From an uncultured Eubacteriales bacterium (GTDB lineage: Bacteria > Bacillota_A > Clostridia > Christensenellales > Aristaeellaceae): DNA of 7,428 nucleotides. The notes under the pieces are model-generated. The model was given only the letters and a program-made list of their open reading frames with translations, was not told the DNA's origin and searched no databases. Where the stretch lies: assembly GCA_902775835.1 (NCBI GenBank), contig CACYNZ010000248.1:1-7428 (forward strand). The letters are read 5' to 3'. This document shows positions 6,183 through 7,428 of the stretch, in pieces; the stretch's first letter is position 1; each line of letters begins with the position of its first letter. Made by a program: the position numbers and the translations under genes.

Positions 6183-6923
6183 TCAGGGAAGCTTGAGACA
6201 GGCCATGGCCTTCTCCGCCTCAGCCAGCAGTACTTCCTCTCCAGGCAGCTCTTCCATGCTGCCCGGCAGGGACTGGACAGACACCACAACGCTTGACTTC
6301 TGCACCGTATCCGTGTACACCGTCAGCATGCTGTAGGAATCCTTGTCCGCGGACTCAGGCTCGGACATCTTGACCCGGACATAGGCGTACATGCAGTCAT
6401 GCCCGCCCAGCTGTCCCTTTTCCGGCACAACCTCATCCTCTGACAGATTGTATCCGGCATAGGTATCCATCATGGTCTGCGCGTCACGGTTGGCCACACC
6501 GGCCACATAGATGTAATTGATCCCGTTCTCCTCTTCGGGCCGGACACAGCGCGTGCGGTTCTTCGAGTCGGAAGAGATAAAGAATTCCGGATCCAGTGCA
6601 TATCCGTCGGGGATATCGAAGGTGGCCATCTTGTAATAGCGCGGATGCCGGTCATCCCCCAGATTGGTCACAATCCAGTTGTCCTGCACGCCCCTGAGGG
6701 TACCGAAGAAATTCGGAATGCTTCCGCCAGGTCCCACAAACAGCTTCAGCAGCAGGAACAGCACGATCAGGGCTGCCACACCGGCCACCGATGCAATGGT
6801 GATCTTCCGGCCGTTCTTTTCAAGGAACGCTTTGCGCGCCTGATCCTTTCTGCGCTGCTCCGCCTTCTGCGCGTTCTTTTTTGCCGCGGCCCTGTCGCGG
6901 TAACTGACTTTTCCGTTTGCCAT
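6183..6923 (-). CDS. Unknown single-pass membrane protein with extracellular domain
   Basis: I do not recognise this 246-residue protein. Residues 1-40 are strongly basic and charged (RRKDQARKAFLEKNGRK) and would stay in the cytoplasm. Residues 41-63 (ITIASVAGVAALIVLFLLLKLFV) form one clear transmembrane helix. The remaining 180 or so residues should be outside: a mixed domain with aromatic and charged stretches (PRYYKMATFDIPDGYAL near the start, INYIYVAGVANRDAQTM in the middle, and beta-like SMLTVYTDTVQKSSVVVSVQ near the end). Three cysteines are present, but no lipobox, sortase signal or catalytic motif. GGAGG (6936-6932) is eight bases before ATG 6923. It has its own promoter and terminator, so it appears to be a single-gene unit unrelated in expression to its neighbours. 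The topology is more certain than any function. Confidence 0.85.
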   Translation of the reverse strand: MANGKVSYRDRAAAKKNAQKAEQRRKDQARKAFLEKNGRKITIASVAGVAALIVLFLLLKLFVGPGGSIPNFFGTLRGVQDNWIVTNLGDDRHPRYYKMATFDIPDGYALDPEFFISSDSKNRTRCVRPEEENGINYIYVAGVANRDAQTMMDTYAGYNLSEDEVVPEKGQLGGHDCMYAYVRVKMSEPESADKDSYSMLTVYTDTVQKSSVVVSVQSLPGSMEELPGEEVLLAEAEKAMACLKLP

Positions 6924-6959
6924 ATGAAATGCCTCCAGTCATTTGTTTGCATCCCCGGA

Positions 6960-6988
6960 ATCTTAGCACCTTTTGCCCGGTTCCTCAA
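6960..6988 (-). promoter_or_regulatory. Extended -10 promoter of the membrane-protein gene
   Basis: On the minus strand TTGAGG (6988-6983) and TAAGAT (6965-6960) are 17 bases apart, with TGC directly before the -10. Each hexamer matches the sigma-A consensus at 4/6, and the extended -10 compensates. The ATG at 6923 lies 36 bases downstream of the -10, leaving a leader of about 30 bases with a GGAGG site. Confidence 0.6.
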
Positions 6989-7021
6989 GTCACAATCTCC
7001 GGAGGCACAAAAGCGCGCCTG

Positions 7022-7428
7022 TCAGAGGATGGAGCGCAGCGGCGCGCGCAGATATCTGGCCAGAAGCCATGCAAGGTAGATCTTCACCGCGTCAAAGGGC
7101 AGGAACGGGAATACGCACAGGCTCAGCGATTCCACAAGTCCTGTATGTCTGAGCACCATGAACCACACCGTACCGAACGCATAGCATACCAGCACGCCGA
7201 GCACCATGGACAGGATCTGCAGGATCCAGCTGTCCCGGCTTTTCTTCAGCAGCAGGCCGATCACCAGCACGCAGGGAATATACCCCAGAATATATCCGCC
7301 GGTCACCCCGAACAGTTTGGCCGGTCCCCCGCTGAACCCTGAAAACACCGGCGCGCCGGCCAGTCCGAGCAGCATATACACCAGCATGGCTGTCACCGCC
7401 CTCGACGGGTTCAGGAGCAGCGCACACA
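7022..7428 (-). CDS. bioY: BioY, substrate-binding membrane subunit of a biotin ECF transporter (N terminus outside window)
   Basis: The frame is open to the right edge, so about 135 C-terminal residues are seen of a protein usually near 180-190. Family marks are clear: VYMLLGLAGAPVFSGF, a GVTGGYILGYIP segment (the family's GPTGGY..GY motif, here with V for P), a hydrophobic helix followed by YAFGTVWFM, and PFLPFDAVKIYLAWLLARYLR at the end, where PF..D..K is conserved. Four membrane helices can be traced. BioY captures biotin at the cytoplasmic membrane and works alone or with the shared ECF energy module (EcfT and two ATPases); none of those genes is in view. A GTG at 7396 is internal to the conserved region, not the start. 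No convincing terminator follows the stop; 98 bases separate it from the next gene. Confidence 0.9.
   Translation of the reverse strand, partial: CALLLNPSRAVTAMLVYMLLGLAGAPVFSGFSGGPAKLFGVTGGYILGYIPCVLVIGLLLKKSRDSWILQILSMVLGVLVCYAFGTVWFMVLRHTGLVESLSLCVFPFLPFDAVKIYLAWLLARYLRAPLRSIL

Noticed and set aside
7003..7020. Possible terminator after bioY (AGGCGC / GTGCCT stem with GCTTTT loop)
   Set aside because: Only six pairs including a wobble, and no T run follows on the minus strand; too weak to call.

Overview
The window looks like an ordinary chromosomal segment of a GC-rich member of the Firmicutes, most likely an anaerobic clostridial lineage of the gut or rumen type. The evidence is strong GGAGG ribosome binding sites, a BioY-type biotin transporter, a clostridial-style SbcCD pair, a secreted protein with Pro/Thr linkers around a peptidoglycan-binding domain, and a perfect match to the CcpA 'cre' consensus. 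By eye the GC content is close to 60%. This placement is inference; no marker gene fixes the taxon.

Layout: one gene enters from the left on the plus strand (1-249), the C-terminal end of a glycosidase that resembles family GH38 alpha-mannosidases. It closes with a Rho-independent terminator (256-292). All other genes are on the minus strand and converge on it. Read in their own direction, from right to left, they are: bioY (partial, 7022-7428); an unknown single-pass membrane protein (6183-6923) with its own promoter and terminator; a three-gene operon of a GIY-YIG nuclease-like protein (5770-6057), sbcD (4613-5773) and sbcC (1488-4616), each joined to the next by a 4-base ATGA overlap; and a secreted peptidoglycan-binding protein (428-1432) whose promoter overlaps the sbcC stop codon. 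The minus-strand run ends in a 22-bp hairpin at 342-390.

The central operon is about DNA ends and branched DNA. SbcC (Rad50-like ATPase with zinc hook) and SbcD (Mre11-like nuclease) form the complex that opens hairpins and processes blocked ends. The small GIY-YIG protein belongs to the YhbQ/UPF0213 type. The tight coupling suggests that all three are made together. SbcD is unusual: the stretch between nuclease motif I and the GNHD motif is about 23 residues shorter than in E. coli SbcD, so the metal-binding GDxxD motif is not recognisable.

No mobile element, CRISPR array, tRNA or rRNA was seen. The only non-coding stretches are short (under 200 bases), and most carry promoters or terminators. 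The most distinctive regulatory signals are the cre-like palindrome between the two convergent terminators (300-313) and a 21-base inverted repeat placed at the expected transcription start of the peptidoglycan-binding gene (1452-1472).
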